64,000 bases of DNA from Hymenobacter convexus (GTDB lineage Bacteria; Bacteroidota; Bacteroidia; Cytophagales; Hymenobacteraceae): contig NZ_JAUQON010000005.1 of the NCBI RefSeq assembly GCF_030580955.1, positions 310,001 to 374,000 on the forward strand, read 5' to 3'. Of this stretch, positions 42,815-51,543 are shown piece after piece (within the stretch, counting starts at the first letter, position 1; each line of letters opens with the position of its first letter). The translations under genes and the position numbers were made by a program. The notes under the pieces were generated by a model, which saw nothing but the letters and a program-made list of their open reading frames with translations, had not been told where the DNA came from and ran no database searches.

Positions 42815-43501
42815 TTATTGACCACCAGCCGTAACGGACCTCGCCCCGGCCAGGGCCACGATGTCGCGCACTTCAAGCACCGGTTTGGAGTACCCAAAGT
42901 CTGCCGCGTTTATCATGGCCCGGCCCACTTCCTGCATGGTGCTCACGAAGTTTGGAGCCAGCCGCCGAGCCAGCGGGTAGAGCCAGGCAATGGCGCCGTA
43001 CCACTTCAAAATGTTGCGCTGCCCCTCGGTGGCCTTCATAAAACCCGGGCGGAACATGTAGGCAGCGTGGAAGGGCAGGGCCAGCAGCTCGTTTTCGGTG
43101 CGGCCCTTCACGCGGGCCCAGTGCTGGCCGCTTTTTTCGGCGCTATCGGTGCCCGCGCCCGATACGTAGATGAACGTCAGGTCCGGGTTGAGGCGGGCCA
43201 GGGTTTGGCCCACGGCCAGCGTCATGTCGTGGGTGATGCGCTCGTATTCTTCCTTGGAAATGCCTACCGAGGAAATGCCTGCGCAGAAAAAACAGGCGTT
43301 GTAGCCCGTCAGTTGGGTTTCCACAGCGCTCAGGTCGGCTAGGTTGGGCACCAGCAGCTCGCGCATCTTGGCGTGCGTGCGGCCGGTGGGCTTGCGCGTG
43401 AGCACCAGCACGTGCTCCACGGTAGGATTTTGCAGGCATTCGAGCAGGACGCCCTCGCCCACCATGCCGGTGGCGCCGGTTAGGATGACTCGTAGTTTCA
43501 T
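42815..43501 (-). CDS. NAD(P)-dependent epimerase/dehydratase-like (HTATIP2-like)
   Basis: This gene encodes 228 aa from an ATG at 43501. The Rossmann start is LRVILTGATGMVGEGVLLEC. FFCAGISSVG, FIYVSGAGTD and RVKGRTENELL (with K as in the short-chain YxxxK region, here not tyrosine) fit the atypical SDR group. Its substrate is unknown. It is flanked by palindromes B2 and A6 and probably transcribed alone. Confidence 0.82.
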   Translation of the reverse strand: MKLRVILTGATGMVGEGVLLECLQNPTVEHVLVLTRKPTGRTHAKMRELLVPNLADLSAVETQLTGYNACFFCAGISSVGISKEEYERITHDMTLAVGQTLARLNPDLTFIYVSGAGTDSAEKSGQHWARVKGRTENELLALPFHAAYMFRPGFMKATEGQRNILKWYGAIAWLYPLARRLAPNFVSTMQEVGRAMINAADFGYSKPVLEVRDIVALAGARSVTAGGQ

Positions 43502-43584
43502 ATCGGTGCGGTAAAGTAGGAGAGAGGACGCGCAAGGCGGCGTTCTACTTTACGCCGGAGCCACAAGAACGGTGAAACTGACGC

Positions 43585-43611
43585 GTCATGCTTCGTTGCG
43601 CTCTGCATGAC
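43585..43611. repeat. Short element A6 (family A, solo arm)
   Basis: GTCATGC and GCATGAC enclose TTCGTTGCGCTCT; a compact relative of A8. Confidence 0.6.
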
Positions 43612-43629
43612 GTTTTACATTGTGCCGAT

Positions 43630-45711
43630 TTACACACTGCCCGAATACTTCCGCACGGCCCATTCCACCGTCAGAAAGGCCAGAATCACGAAGAAAAGCC
43701 ACTTCAGATTTATCAAGTCCTTCAGGTCTTCCTCGGCCGTAATGACCGGCTTATAATTGGCCTTGAGGATGTCCTGGGCCAGCTTATCGAGCTGCGCCGG
43801 GTAATAGAGCCGCGAGCCGTTGCGACGCGAAAGCTGCGCCAATAAATTGTGGTCAGCCTTCGATTCCAGTGCTTCCAGCGGCTGCGACTGCACCAGCAGC
43901 TCGCCCGCATCCTGCTGGGCCTGGCCGCCCAGGGCAGCGCGGGCCTGGTACTTATACAGGCCAGCCGGTAGCGGGCCCAGGTGCAGGGGCGCGCCATCCT
44001 CAGCGTTGGCAAACGAAAAGCGGCGGGCCTGCTGCTTCCCATCTGTCAAAACGAGGTCAATTTTCTGGTTATAGAGCCGCTCGAATACCGCGTTATAGGT
44101 TTCGGCGCCCAGCGTCACGTCGTCCTGGGTGCCGAAAGCGTCCTGCGTAGGATATACATCGAGGCGCTTTTTGTTCGCGTTTTGAGTGAGCAGCTGGAGC
44201 GTGCGGATGACGAGGCGGTCGTAGGCTTCGGGCCGGTCGTCGTGGGCCACGGCTTCGCTCAGGCGCCACTGCCAGCTGCCGTCGGTGAGCAGCGTGGCGC
44301 GGCGGGCATCGGCGGGGCCACCGAACACGAGCAGCGGCTTCTGGGTGGCCACGCGGCCCACCTGCTGCCAGAGCGCCGCCTCGGCCCCGGCCCCGAGGCG
44401 GTAGTCGCCAAACGGCACCGGCGCGGGCGGGTACTGCGCAAAGCGGCGGGCCGATTCCTCGTCTGTGGCAAAGCGGGCGAAGCCGGGGTTCGGCACCGGC
44501 GTCACCTCATCGGTCTGGCTGCCGCGCGGCTGAATGGTGAGGCCCGTGCCCAGCTGGTTGTAAGCCGCCAGGTCCGATTGGGCCCCCAGAATGTAGAAGG
44601 CCGGCGTTTTGCGGGCCTTCACCTGGGCCAGAATTTCGTTGCCCAAGCCTCCCTGCGCCGGCAGCTGGTGCAGAATGGCTACGTCGAAGTCGGCGCCGGC
44701 TTTCAGCGGCTCCATGCCGGGCAGCGCCAGGGTGAGGTCGAAATTGTCGTTCGCCAGAATGGCGGCGCGCAGGGCCTTAAGGTCGGGATGCGGGGCGGCC
44801 CCGGCCAGCAACACGCGCAGCTTGCCCTTCACAATCTCGATGAAGGCCGTGCGCTGGTTGTTCAGGGCCGTAAACTCGCCCGGCTGGGGCACGATGCGGA
44901 CGTCGTAGCGCCGTTTGCCCGGCGCGGGCGCCACTATTTGGAACGTAGTGCGCACCCGGCGCCGGCCCGCGGGCAGGGCCACCCGGCGCGAGTCGAGCAC
45001 GCGGCTGCCGTCGCGCAGCTCCACGGTGGCCGCCCCGCCCGCGTAGCCCTCGAAGCCCAACTCGGCCTCAATCGGAAACTTATTGCCGCTGAACGCTACC
45101 CTGTTATAAGTCAGGCCGGTCAGGCGCAGGTCCTTTTTGGGGATGGTGTCGCCCACCGCCACGCTGTATATCGGGAAGCTAAACTCGGAATAAGCCGGGC
45201 TGCGGCCCTGGTTCACGAGGCCATCGCTCAGGAGCACCACCCCGGCCAGGTTGCGGCCGTCGTAGGTTTCGCGGGTGTCGCTTAGCAACCGGTCAAGGTC
45301 GGTAGTGGCGGCGCCGAAGCGCAGCGAATCAAGCGCCGCCGGGCGCGCCGTGGTGGACGTCAGCGTCCGGGTTTCGACGGTGAAACCCCGGCCGCGCAAC
45401 GTTTCGGCCAGCTTGCCCAAGCCGCTGGTAGCCTGGCTGAGCACGTTTTTGGGCGTAAATAGCTCCACCGACTGCGAGTTGTCGACGGCCAGTACCACGG
45501 TGGGCTGCTCGGTGTGCGTGGTGGTGCTTTTGATAAACGGCCCGAGCAGCAGGTAGCACAAAAAGCTCACCACGGCGAAGCGCAGGCCCGCCAGCGCGTA
45601 GTTCAGGTGCTTGCTCCAGGGCGCTTTGGCCGAGTATTGCAGGGCCGCATAGCCCGCGCCCACGAGCAGGCAAACGAGGAGGAGCCAGGGGGAATATTGG
45701 GTGGTCAGCAA
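43630..45711 (-). CDS. VWA-domain membrane protein
   Basis: This gene encodes 693 aa from a TTG at 45711. Two N-terminal helices (residues about 7-25 and 40-62) precede a VWA region: VVLAVDNSQSVELF is a MIDAS-like DxSxS motif with altered spacing, followed by VVLLSDGLVNQG. A long periplasmic part (RLTGLTYNRVAFSGNKFPIEAE) and a final membrane helix near 670-688 follow. The layout resembles BatA/BatB-like or glutamine-amidotransferase-like Bacteroidota proteins, but other Bat genes are absent. A YiiX-like hydrolase lies 67 bp upstream. Confidence 0.8.
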   Translation of the reverse strand: MLTTQYSPWLLLVCLLVGAGYAALQYSAKAPWSKHLNYALAGLRFAVVSFLCYLLLGPFIKSTTTHTEQPTVVLAVDNSQSVELFTPKNVLSQATSGLGKLAETLRGRGFTVETRTLTSTTARPAALDSLRFGAATTDLDRLLSDTRETYDGRNLAGVVLLSDGLVNQGRSPAYSEFSFPIYSVAVGDTIPKKDLRLTGLTYNRVAFSGNKFPIEAELGFEGYAGGAATVELRDGSRVLDSRRVALPAGRRRVRTTFQIVAPAPGKRRYDVRIVPQPGEFTALNNQRTAFIEIVKGKLRVLLAGAAPHPDLKALRAAILANDNFDLTLALPGMEPLKAGADFDVAILHQLPAQGGLGNEILAQVKARKTPAFYILGAQSDLAAYNQLGTGLTIQPRGSQTDEVTPVPNPGFARFATDEESARRFAQYPPAPVPFGDYRLGAGAEAALWQQVGRVATQKPLLVFGGPADARRATLLTDGSWQWRLSEAVAHDDRPEAYDRLVIRTLQLLTQNANKKRLDVYPTQDAFGTQDDVTLGAETYNAVFERLYNQKIDLVLTDGKQQARRFSFANAEDGAPLHLGPLPAGLYKYQARAALGGQAQQDAGELLVQSQPLEALESKADHNLLAQLSRRNGSRLYYPAQLDKLAQDILKANYKPVITAEEDLKDLINLKWLFFVILAFLTVEWAVRKYSGSV

Positions 45712-45778
45712 ACGAAAATCGGATTGAATCAGGCCTAAAGGTCGGCCGGCGCGGCTAAAGTTGCAGCCTGCCGCTGCA

Positions 45779-46438
45779 TCAACGGTTGAGCACCGTAACC
45801 AGTTCGGGACTGTTGAAGATGCTGGCCGGCGAAATCACCGTTTCGCTCAGTGGCAAATCGTTGCCGTAGCGCTCGCGCAGCTTGGCCTGCACGGCCGGGT
45901 GGCTCAGGTCGAAGTCGCGCAGGTGCTGGAGTTGGCCAATGCGCCGGCCCAGCCCGCGCTCATACACTTTCCAGATGAGTTCGGAGCAGTAAATCCGGTC
46001 ATCGGACCAGCCGAAGGTGCCGTCGTAGTCGCGGCCGACCATGGCTTGGCCCACGGCTTTCATCCGTTGCAAGGCCGCGGGCGTGAGGGCAGTTTGCGCG
46101 TCGCGCAGCCGCTTCACCACGTAATGGTCGCCGCGGCCCCGGCCGGTCCACTCCATCAGCGGCGTCACCTTCACCGGCTGCATGGCTTCCAGCACCAGCC
46201 ACTGCCCATTCTGCTGGTAGAGCAGGCCGCAGTGGCTGTAAGGCGAGTGCGTAGCCAGCTGAATGGCCTGGCTTTGCTCGGACCGGCTGGTATGAAAAAC
46301 CAGGTCACCGTCGCGGAACAGCCGGCGGTTGGCAGCCGCCTGCCCAAAGCGGTGGCTGTAGGCGCGGCGCACGGGCCGGAGGGCAATGACGGAAATGAGC
46401 AGGGCCAGCGCCAGAAGCAGGAGGGAAGTTCTTTTCAT
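45779..46438 (-). CDS. YiiX-like NlpC/P60-type cysteine hydrolase
   Basis: This gene encodes 219 aa from an ATG at 46438. An N-terminal helix (LLLLALALLISVIALRP) suggests membrane or periplasmic location. The permuted papain-like motifs are GDLVFHTSRSEQSQAIQLAT, SPYSHCGLLYQQ (His) and DRIYCSELIWKVYER (Cys). This matches the YiiX/YebB group, which may act on lipids or peptides. It lies just downstream of the fabG terminator on the same strand. Confidence 0.85.
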   Translation of the reverse strand: MKRTSLLLLALALLISVIALRPVRRAYSHRFGQAAANRRLFRDGDLVFHTSRSEQSQAIQLATHSPYSHCGLLYQQNGQWLVLEAMQPVKVTPLMEWTGRGRGDHYVVKRLRDAQTALTPAALQRMKAVGQAMVGRDYDGTFGWSDDRIYCSELIWKVYERGLGRRIGQLQHLRDFDLSHPAVQAKLRERYGNDLPLSETVISPASIFNSPELVTVLNR

Positions 46439-46500
46439 GTCTCAGGGCTGAGCGATGGGCATGGCTAAATACTTGCTAAAGAACTGAGCGGCTATTCAAT

Positions 46501-46538
46501 AAAAAGCAGGGGCGCAATACGCTGCACCCCTGCTTTTT
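46501..46538 (-). terminator. Terminator of fabG
   Basis: 12-bp arms AAAAAGCAGGGG/CCCCTGCTTTTT with a 14-nt loop; on the minus strand it ends in T5, 24 bp after the fabG stop. Confidence 0.9.
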
Positions 46539-46561
46539 ATTGTCATTCAGTAAATAAAATC

Positions 46562-47311
46562 CTACGTCAGCATCCCGCCATCTACCTGCAGCACCTGACC
46601 GGTGATGTAGCTGGAATCATCCGAGGCCAGAAACGCCGTGGCCTTGGCCACGTCCTCGGGCCGGCCGCCGCGCTTGAGCGGGATGGCTTTGCGCCACTCG
46701 TCGACCTGTTTGGGGTCGAGGGCGTCGGTCATTTCGGTTTCGATGAAGCCGGGGGCCACCGCGTTGCAGCGAATGTTGCGCGAGCCCAGCTCCAGGGCCA
46801 CCGATTTGGTGAAGCCGATGATGCCGGCCTTGCTGGCGGCGTAGTTGGCCTGCCCGGCGTTGCCCTTGATGCCCACCACGCTGGTCATGTTGATGATGGA
46901 GCCGGCTTTGGCGCGCATCATGGGCTTGGTGGCGGCTTTGGTGAGGTTGAACACGGACTTGAGGTTGACTTGCAGCACGTTGTCCCACTGCTGCTCGCTC
47001 ATGCGCATGAGCAGGCCGTCCTGCGTGATGCCGGCGTTGTTGACGAGGATGTCGAGCTTGCCGAAATCGGCCACCACGTCGTCAATCAGCTTCTCGGCCT
47101 GGCCGTAATCGGAAGCATCGGAGCGGTAGCCTTTTACCTTGGTGCCGTTGGCCGAAAGTTCGGTTTCCAGCGCCTGGCCTTTTTCAACCGAGGACAAATA
47201 CGTGAAGGCGACATCGGCGCCGAGCTGGGCAAAATGCGCCGCGATGGCGCGGCCAATTCCTTTGGAAGCGCCCGTCACGAGGGCCACTTTTCCGGTGAGT
47301 GTGTTGGTCAT
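46562..47311 (-). CDS. fabG: 3-oxoacyl-ACP reductase FabG
   Basis: This gene encodes 249 aa from an ATG at 47311. It is a short-chain dehydrogenase: GASKGIGRAIA (NADPH site), LVNNAGITQD, catalytic YAASKAGIIG (Tyr and Lys) and a C-terminal VDGGM. VAPGFIETEMT is also standard. It reduces 3-oxoacyl-ACP in fatty acid synthesis. The start was chosen at MTNTLTGKVALVTGA; the longer in-frame extension covers the divergent gene. Palindrome C3 lies 13 bp upstream. Confidence 0.95.
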   Translation of the reverse strand: MTNTLTGKVALVTGASKGIGRAIAAHFAQLGADVAFTYLSSVEKGQALETELSANGTKVKGYRSDASDYGQAEKLIDDVVADFGKLDILVNNAGITQDGLLMRMSEQQWDNVLQVNLKSVFNLTKAATKPMMRAKAGSIINMTSVVGIKGNAGQANYAASKAGIIGFTKSVALELGSRNIRCNAVAPGFIETEMTDALDPKQVDEWRKAIPLKRGGRPEDVAKATAFLASDDSSYITGQVLQVDGGMLT

Positions 47312-47324
47312 GGGGCGAAGGTAA

Positions 47325-47387
47325 GTAGCGCGGACTTTTAGTCCGCGAGTCAGAAAGGCGCAGGCGCGGTCTAAAAGTCCGCGCTCC
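47325..47387. repeat. Palindromic element C3 (family C)
   Basis: GTAGCGCGGACTTTTAGTCC at the left; GGTCTAAAAGTCCGCGCTCC at the right. It lies in the 100-bp gap between the divergent starts of fabG and the flavoprotein gene. Confidence 0.85.
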
Positions 47388-47411
47388 AGCAGGCTAACTT
47401 CGCCGCATATT

Positions 47412-48653
47412 ATGCCCCACCACGACATCTGCATTCTGGGCGCGGGCCCCGGCGGGGCCGCCGCCGCCCTGCACCTCGCCAACGCCGGCCAGCGCTGCCT
47501 GCTGCTGGACCGCGCCGCTTTCCCGCGCGACAAAACCTGCGGCGACGCCCTCAGCGGCAAGGTCATCAACGAATTGAAGCGCATCGAGCCCGGCCTGCAC
47601 GCCAAGCTGGCCGCCTCGCCCATCCAGATTCCGAGCTGGGGCATCGACTTCATTGCCCCCAACGGCCGCAAGCTCAGCATCCCCTTCAAGCCCAAGTTCG
47701 ACAAAGCCCACGACGCCACCGCCGGCCACGTAGCCAAGCGCATCGACTTCGATAATTTCCTGGTCGAAGAAGTGCGCCAGCGCCCCGAAATCGACTTCCG
47801 CGAAAACGTGGATGTGGCCCGTACCGAGCGCACGCCTGACGGCTGGCAATTATTTGACAAAGGGGGAAATGAAATAGCCACCTGCCGCCTGCTACTCGTC
47901 GCCAACGGCGCCCAATCCGAATTTGCCCGCAAAGTGGCCGGCCATGCCTTGGAGCCCGACCACCATTGCGCCGGCCTGCGCACTTATTACGACGGCGTGA
48001 GCGGCCTCAGCCCCGATAATTTCATCGAGCTGCACTTCATTAAAGACTTTCTGCCCGGCTACCTCTGGGTCTTTCCGCTGCCCAACGGCCAAGCCAACGT
48101 GGGCGTGGGCATGCTCTCCAAAACCGTGGCCGATAAAAAGGTGAACCTGCGTCAGCGCCTCGACGAGATTCTGGCCACGCACCCAGCCTTGGCGCCGCGC
48201 TTCGCCGGGGCCACGCGGCTGGGCGCGGTGAAAGGTTTCGGTCTGCCGCTGGGCTCGAAGCGGCGCGCCTTATCGGGCGCTCATTATTTCCTGCTCGGCG
48301 ACGCCGGCTCGCTCATCGACCCGTTTTCGGGCGAGGGCATCTCGCACGCCATGGTGAGTGGCCGTCACGCCGCCGTGTGGGCCGTGGAAGCGTTGAAAAA
48401 GGCCGATTTCAGCCCCGAATTCCTTAAGAATTATGACAAAGCCGTGTACAACCGCCTCGGCCAGGAACTGCGCCTGAGCCGCGTGATGCAGCGGCTCCTC
48501 AACTTTCCCAGCCTGTTCAACATCGTGGCCAACCGCGCCGTGAGCAACCCCACGCTGGCCGCCACGCTCTCCATGATGTTTATGGACTTGGACCTGCGCG
48601 AGCAGCTGCGCAAGCCCAGCTTCTACTTCAAGCTGGTTTTTGGCGGGAAGTAG
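47412..48653 (+). CDS. FAD-dependent oxidoreductase, geranylgeranyl reductase family
   Basis: This gene encodes 413 aa from an ATG at 47412. FAD motif GAGPGGAAAALHLANAG at residues 10-26, then KTCGDALSG, which is typical of geranylgeranyl reductases, and LLGDAGSLIDPFSGEGISHAM (FAD-ribityl site). WVFPLPNGQANVGVG is also family-like. It would reduce an isoprenoid chain or a related lipid. No prenyl genes lie beside it. Confidence 0.88.
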   Translation: MPHHDICILGAGPGGAAAALHLANAGQRCLLLDRAAFPRDKTCGDALSGKVINELKRIEPGLHAKLAASPIQIPSWGIDFIAPNGRKLSIPFKPKFDKAHDATAGHVAKRIDFDNFLVEEVRQRPEIDFRENVDVARTERTPDGWQLFDKGGNEIATCRLLLVANGAQSEFARKVAGHALEPDHHCAGLRTYYDGVSGLSPDNFIELHFIKDFLPGYLWVFPLPNGQANVGVGMLSKTVADKKVNLRQRLDEILATHPALAPRFAGATRLGAVKGFGLPLGSKRRALSGAHYFLLGDAGSLIDPFSGEGISHAMVSGRHAAVWAVEALKKADFSPEFLKNYDKAVYNRLGQELRLSRVMQRLLNFPSLFNIVANRAVSNPTLAATLSMMFMDLDLREQLRKPSFYFKLVFGGK

Positions 48654-48683
48654 GGCAACGAACGCCGGCCATAAAAAAAGAAC

Positions 48684-48782
48684 GTCATGCTGAGCGCAGC
48701 CGAAGCATCTCTACCGCAACAGCAATCCAATCGACAGGATTTGGTATTGCGGTAGAGATGCTTCGGCTGCGCTCAGCATGAC
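48684..48782. repeat. Palindromic element A7 (family A)
   Basis: GTCATGCTGAGCGCAGCCGA at the left, with the complementary GGCTGCGCTCAGCATGAC at the right; inner CTACCGCAA/TTGCGGTAG also pair. Between convergent genes. Confidence 0.9.
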
Positions 48783-48819
48783 GTGTAGTAGGTCTGCAAC
48801 CCAGATATACTCAACAAAA

Positions 48820-48849
48820 AAAGGCGCGAAACCTACGTTTCGCGCCTTT
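48820..48849 (-). terminator. Terminator of the TPR lipoprotein gene
   Basis: Perfect 13-bp arms AAAGGCGCGAAAC/GTTTCGCGCCTTT with a 4-nt loop; on the minus strand it is followed by T-rich DNA. Confidence 0.9.
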
Positions 48850-48854
48850 CATGT

Positions 48855-49805
48855 TTACTGGACTGGGGCCTTTGCCGCCGGCGTAGTTGCCGGTTTTTTG
48901 TAGCCAGGGCGCGGGTGGTAGCCGGTGCCCGGCTTGGCCACCGGCGCGGCTTTGATGGGCTCGTGGCCGTCGTTGCCCACGTAGCGCTTCAGGCTCTTTT
49001 CGGCTTCGGGGTTGAGCTTGGCGGCGCGCTCCAGGTCGCGGCGGGCTTCGGAGAGCTTGTCGAACGAGGAGTAGCTGATGCCGCGGTACTCCCAGGCGTC
49101 GGCGTAGGCCGAATCGAGCTGGATGGCCCGGGTGAAATCGGTAACGGCGGGCTTGTACTGGTACATCTGCATCTTGGCTACGCCGCGGCCGAAGAACGAT
49201 TCCTTGTCGTCGGGGCGGTACTTGAGGGCCCCCGAAAAGTCCGTGGCGGCTGCTTTGTACTGCTTCATCATCAGGCGGTTCACGCCGCGGTTGTAGTAGG
49301 CGTCGGGGTTGTTGCGCTGGTACTTGATGGCGGCCGTGTAGTCCGGGATGGCCTCTTTGTATTGCTTAAGGTAGCTTTTGGCCTTGGCCCGCTGCAGCAG
49401 CGCGGCGGGGTCGCGTGGGCTGGTTTTCAGGCGCGAGTCGGCCGATTCCAGCATCATACGGTAGTCGGCGGCCGTCATTTTTTTCTCCTTGGCGCGCTCG
49501 GCCGAAGCCACCGAGGCGGTGGGAGTGTTCGGGGCGGCCGTGGCCGGGGCGCCCGCCATTTCGGCCGGCAGGTCGGTAGCGGCGGTGGCAGCAGCCGGCT
49601 CGGCGGCCGGGGTGGCCACGCGGGCATCGGTAGCCGTGGCCGCGGCGCCAGTCGAGTCAGGCCGGGTGGCGCCGGTAGCCACGGGGGCCGCCATGGGCTG
49701 GCTCGTCACCGAAGGTTTTTCCTTTTCCGTGACGGTGGTAGCGCAGTTCGAGAGAAAACCCAGCAGCCCGAGGGCGGTCAATGGGAAGCGAAGACGTGAT
49801 TTCAT
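48855..49805 (-). CDS. TPR-repeat lipoprotein
   Basis: This gene encodes 316 aa from an ATG at 49805. The lipobox is LGLLGFLSNCAT. An Ala/Thr/Pro-rich linker (about residues 30-105) leads to four to five TPR units: AKSYLKQYKEAIPDYTAAIK, AYYNRGVNRLMMKQYKAAAT, SFFGRGVAKMQMYQYKPAVT, AWEYRGISYSSFDKLSEARR. A basic Pro/Ala-rich tail follows. TPRs mediate protein contacts; the partner is unknown. No neighbours in the same direction. Confidence 0.85.
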   Translation of the reverse strand: MKSRLRFPLTALGLLGFLSNCATTVTEKEKPSVTSQPMAAPVATGATRPDSTGAAATATDARVATPAAEPAAATAATDLPAEMAGAPATAAPNTPTASVASAERAKEKKMTAADYRMMLESADSRLKTSPRDPAALLQRAKAKSYLKQYKEAIPDYTAAIKYQRNNPDAYYNRGVNRLMMKQYKAAATDFSGALKYRPDDKESFFGRGVAKMQMYQYKPAVTDFTRAIQLDSAYADAWEYRGISYSSFDKLSEARRDLERAAKLNPEAEKSLKRYVGNDGHEPIKAAPVAKPGTGYHPRPGYKKPATTPAAKAPVQ

Positions 49806-49959
49806 AAGGTCAAAAAAGTGAGGTGCGGGGCAGCAAATCCGCAACCGGGGGCTTATACGGAAGACTGCCAAGATTGGCTGCTAGCACGCATCGAGCCAAA
49901 ATAGTGCAGGCAATATAACGAGGCGCCGCCGGGATAGCGGCGCGGTGGGGGAGGGCGGC

Positions 49960-49967
49960 TATCTTTG
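49960..49967 (+). promoter_or_regulatory. TATCTTTG -7 box of lpdA
   Basis: Exact TAnnTTTG match, 62 bp before the lpdA start. No clear -33 TTG. Confidence 0.6.
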
Positions 49968-50029
49968 CTCCGCTAAATGGGTGGGTCCCCCAGCCGGACC
50001 CGGTGTACTTTTTTCTTTCCGAGCATTTT

Positions 50030-51424
50030 ATGGCATTGCAATTTGATTTGGTCGTGGTCGGCAGCGGCCCCGGAGGGTACGTGGCCGCCATTCGGGCGTC
50101 GCAGTTGGGGTTGAAAGTGGGGGTGATTGAGCGCGAGTCGCTGGGCGGCATCTGCCTCAACTGGGGCTGCATTCCCACCAAGGCGCTGCTTAAGAGCGCG
50201 CAGGTGTTCGAATACCTCAACCACGCCGCCGATTACGGCCTGAGGGCCGAAGGGGTTGGCTACGATTTTGGGGCCGTGATTTCGCGCAGCCGCGGCGTGG
50301 CCGATGGCATGAGCAAGGGCATCAACTTCCTGTTCAAAAAGAACAAGATTGAAACCGTGATGGGCACCGGCAAAGTGGTAGCCCCCGGCAAGGTGGAAGT
50401 AACCAAAGCCGACGGCAGTAAGGAAACGGTGGAGGCCAAATCCATCATCCTGGCCACCGGCGCCCGCTCGCGCGAGCTGCCCACCATGCCGGTTGATAAC
50501 AAGAAAATCATCGGCTACCGTAAGGCCATGGCCATGGAGCAGCTGCCCAAGCGCCTCGTGGTGGTGGGCTCGGGTGCCATCGGCGTCGAGTTTGCCTACT
50601 TCTACCGCACCATGGGCTCGGAGGTGACGGTGGTGGAATTTCTCCCCCGCATCGTGCCCGTGGAGGACGAGGAAGTGTCGCGCCAGATGGAGAAGTCGTT
50701 CCGCAAAATCGGCGTGAACGTGCTCACCAGCGCCGAAGTAACCAAGGTGGACACCGCCGGCGAAGGCTGCAAAGTGACCATCAAAACCGCCAAAGGCGAG
50801 CAGGTGATTGATTGCGACGTGGTGCTGAGCGCCGTGGGCGTGACCACCAACCTCGAAAACCTCGGCCTCGAAGAGCTTGGCATCAAAGTGGAGCGCGGCC
50901 GCGTGCTGGTCGACGACTTCTACCAGACCAACGTGCCCGGCATTTACGCCATCGGCGACATCGTGCCCGGCCCCGCGCTGGCCCACGTGGCCTCGGCCGA
51001 GGGCATCATCTGCGTTGAGAAAATTGCCGGCCACCACCCCGAGCCCCTCAACTACCAGAACATCCCCGGCTGCACCTACGCCTCGCCCGAAATCGCCAGC
51101 GTGGGCTACACCGAAGCCGAAGCCAAAGCCAAAGGCTACGATGTGCTGGTGGGCAAATTCCCCTTCTCGGCCTCGGGCAAGGCCAGCGCCGCCGGCGCCA
51201 AAGACGGCTTCGTGAAAGTCATTTTCGACAAGAAATACGGCGAGTGGCTTGGCGCCCACATGATTGGCATGAACGTGACCGAGATGATTGCCGAAGTCGT
51301 AGTGGCCCGCAAGCTGGAAACCACCGGCATGGAAATCATCAAGGCCGTGCACCCGCACCCCACCATGTCGGAAGCCATTATGGAAGCCGCCGCAGCGGCT
51401 TATGGCGAGGTGATTCACTTGTAG
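50030..51424 (+). CDS. lpdA: Dihydrolipoyl dehydrogenase (E3)
   Basis: This gene encodes 464 aa from an ATG at 50030. FAD motif GSGPGGYVAA, redox pair Cys42/Cys47 in GGICLNWGCIPTK, NAD motif VVGSGAIGVEFAYFY, and C-terminal HPHPTMSEAIMEA with the active His-Glu. It reoxidises lipoyl groups of pyruvate, 2-oxoglutarate or branched-chain complexes, or the glycine cleavage system. E1/E2 genes are not nearby. A strong terminator follows. Confidence 0.97.
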   Translation: MALQFDLVVVGSGPGGYVAAIRASQLGLKVGVIERESLGGICLNWGCIPTKALLKSAQVFEYLNHAADYGLRAEGVGYDFGAVISRSRGVADGMSKGINFLFKKNKIETVMGTGKVVAPGKVEVTKADGSKETVEAKSIILATGARSRELPTMPVDNKKIIGYRKAMAMEQLPKRLVVVGSGAIGVEFAYFYRTMGSEVTVVEFLPRIVPVEDEEVSRQMEKSFRKIGVNVLTSAEVTKVDTAGEGCKVTIKTAKGEQVIDCDVVLSAVGVTTNLENLGLEELGIKVERGRVLVDDFYQTNVPGIYAIGDIVPGPALAHVASAEGIICVEKIAGHHPEPLNYQNIPGCTYASPEIASVGYTEAEAKAKGYDVLVGKFPFSASGKASAAGAKDGFVKVIFDKKYGEWLGAHMIGMNVTEMIAEVVVARKLETTGMEIIKAVHPHPTMSEAIMEAAAAAYGEVIHL

Positions 51425-51438
51425 ATTTATTTCGATTG

Positions 51439-51481
51439 AACACAAGGAGGCCCGGCTGATTCAGCCGGGCCTCCTTGTGTT
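51439..51481 (+). terminator. Terminator of lpdA
   Basis: 21-bp arms (51439-51459 and 51461-51481) fold back on a very short loop and end in T-rich DNA. Confidence 0.9.
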
Positions 51482-51516
51482 TTAGCGAAGATTGGAGTTG
51501 CTATCTTGCTGGAAAT

Positions 51517-51540
51517 ATTTCTATCCAAATTTCTATCCAA
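51517..51540 (+). promoter_or_regulatory. Tandem 12-bp repeat before the RhuM-Fic start
   Basis: ATTTCTATCCAA occurs twice in a row, ending 3 bp before the ATG at 51544. It could be an operator or an unusual ribosome-binding region. Confidence 0.5.
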
Positions 51541-51543
51541 TCC